64,000 bases of DNA, taken from NCBI GenBank assembly GCA_008973525.1, contig WACJ01000100.1:620001-684000 (forward strand), given 5' to 3'. This document shows positions 62,516 to 64,000 of the stretch, one piece after another. Source of the DNA: Stenopsyche tienmushanensis (taxonomy: Eukaryota; Arthropoda; Insecta; Trichoptera; Stenopsychidae). Numbering within the stretch: the first letter of the stretch is position 1; every line of letters starts with the position of its first letter. Position numbers and translations under genes: made by a program. The notes beneath the pieces were generated by a model. That model was given only the letters and a program-made list of their open reading frames with translations. It was not told where the DNA came from and did no database searches.

Positions 62516-62976
62516 CACTTAAATTTTTTTTGTGCGGTAGATGCGTTCGGCGATAAATCACACATAAATAAATTGCACAAAAAAGCTCTGACTCACATAG
62601 AAAAAGTGAAGATGCGTTCCATGGATTTCAAAAACCGCATAACTTTGAAGCAGCTATATAAAATATATCGCATAAAAAAAAGATAATAAAAAAACATGAC
62701 GTCTGACATCTTGTATCTCAAATTCCAGAGTTAGTATGATGTCACTATACACCCTAACTCAAAAAAAAGGAATAAAGGGCGTGGTCGTAATTCAGCGATA
62801 GCAGATGCAATATGGTTTACACAGTCACAAATTATAATTTTTTCTTCAAATTTCGGTTATTGTTGATGTTTTATTTCCTATTTTATCCAGAATATCTCGA
62901 TACGCACTCTTTATGAAGTAATTAATATAAAAAAAAACCGCATAACTTCGAAATCGCACAAAAAGAGGTTTGAGTT
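62516..62976. mobile_element. Non-autonomous Tigger-like element (family 1, copy 4)
   Basis: It starts CACTTAAATTTTTTTTGTGC and ends with the inverted CGCACAAAAAGAGGTTTGAG T. Subterminal direct blocks (ACCGCATAACTTTGAAG near 62635 and ACCGCATAACTTCGAAATCG near 62937) match the copy at 38068, as does GATGCGTTC near the left end. Much of the internal sequence and all coding are lost. The left flank is TG, not TA, so the target duplication has decayed. Confidence 0.7.
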
Positions 62977-64000
62977 TATTGCATGGTTACTTTCGTCTAT
63001 CTATCTAGTTTGAAGGATTTTGATCCTTTTTAATCATCGTAATATTATATTATGATTTAGCTGTTGAGTCTCCAAATTAATTTGTGAGCATAGTATGATT
63101 TCATGCTTCCTTGCAATATTTCTTATTTAACAAAACTTCTATAGACGCGGTAGAATAAATTGGCTTGAACGTCACGAAGAGTGAAACTCCAAGCGGCAGT
63201 TGATCAGAAAGACAGGGAGAAAGGCTTGTATTATTTCCGTCTCCATCGCATATACTATAGATACGATGCGCATGCGTCGCACAGCCTCTATTTTATGTTG
63301 TGTGTGTGTGTATACGTATCATAAAGCAACCACTAGATAAGTAGTAAGCCTATTTTACTATATATTACACAATATAACTCAATATTAGTTATAATTAGTA
63401 ATCCATCCCTAGTCTAATCCGGGCCCCCTATAATCCGACATTCTAATACAAGTGTAGTACATTTATTAATTTTAAATGAAGCTAAACATCCAAAAATGGA
63501 GGAAGCTTTGCATATGTAGTTGCTTCAGGAAAGAAACAGGCATATAACTATTTCTGAGCCCGTATTGGTCATAAAAGCAAAAATGTTTTATGAAAAGATA
63601 ATAAAAAGGAGATTTTATAACTAGCAAGAGATTGTATTTTTTATAATTGCTATGGTTATTGTGTTTATGACGTTAATCCGAAAAGTGAATCCGATTTTAA
63701 ATCATCATAAATTTAGATGCTATATTTGTATATCCGCCACTTATCATCCGTATAAATCCATTTATCTATCAAGACTGTCGCAGCGTGTATGAAGCTTGTA
63801 TATAGATAAATAAACACTGTCTATAGCACATACTGTCTATCTCCGAGCTCAACGTGTAAGAAGGCTCTTTTTGAATCACTGGAATTCGGTATACAAATCT
63901 CTGTCTTACCTCTTTAGATTCCATAATATAAAACCTTATGATGTTTATGTGTATCTCATCATTTTCAAAATTTTTCGGGGGCACTATTCTATAGTCCGAC
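62977..64000. other. Terminal stretch of the window
   Basis: About 63409-63455 (CTAGTCTAATCCGGGCCCCC then TATAATCCGACATTCT) resembles a Tigger-type terminal repeat of another family. The last bases of the window (GGGGGCACTATTCTATAGTC) resemble a related terminus in the other orientation, so an element may span the window edge. A short GTGTGTGTGTGT run lies near 63300. No gene was recognised. Confidence 0.4.

Noticed and set aside
1..64000. CRISPR array, operon or phage-like system
   Set aside because: No regularly spaced identical repeats with unique spacers, no bacterial gene organisation, and spliced exons are present.

Overview
The window looks like a gene-poor, A+T-rich (roughly 30% G+C by eye) piece of an arthropod nuclear genome, most likely an insect. 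The evidence is GT-AG introns, an extracellular-domain gene with very long introns, and a mixed load of decayed Tigger/pogo-like, TTAA-associated, Helitron-like, SINE-like, LINE and hAT-like remnants. There is nothing prokaryotic: no operons, no ribosome binding sites, and no long open frames except fragments. I cannot name the species.

The one host gene I can support is on the + strand. One exon (14196-14490) encodes a Cys-containing segment resembling the start of a SUEL/galactose-binding lectin domain. Two further exons (46871-47031 and 47110-47310), separated by a 78-bp intron, together encode a nearly complete CUB domain. Codon phases at the 14490 donor and the 46871 acceptor fit each other, so the simplest model is one cell-surface or secreted lectin-like/CUB protein with a 32.4-kb intron. 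A weak fourth exon is possible at 47639-47690. The signal-peptide exon and the 3' end were not found. The rest of the window is therefore probably intron of this gene, or flanking DNA.

Layout. 1-14195: non-coding, with a Tigger remnant (5112-5745), two copies of a TTAA-associated transposon carrying a decayed transposase C-terminus on the - strand (5802-6915 and 11535-12470), a SINE-like piece and a strong hairpin. 14491-46870: the putative giant intron. It holds a third TTAA-element copy (18541-19609), three members of a Tigger family with termini ending in an ATGCG-rich motif (21464-21793, 26529-27448, 38068-38803), Helitron-like copies (24702-25117, 30240-30585, 45667-45832) and a second Tigger-like element (30058-31276) that contains a Helitron-like and a SINE-like insertion. 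It also holds several islands of higher G+C that are not obviously coding and may be cis-regulatory. 47691-64000: no exon recognised, but a Helitron-like copy, a 42-bp inverted repeat, hAT-like ends, a LINE 3' fragment and a fourth member of the first Tigger family.

I found no convincing undescribed system. The items most worth checking are the lectin-CUB gene with its phase-matched giant intron, the Tigger family whose ends combine inverted and direct repeats, and the intronic G+C islands.
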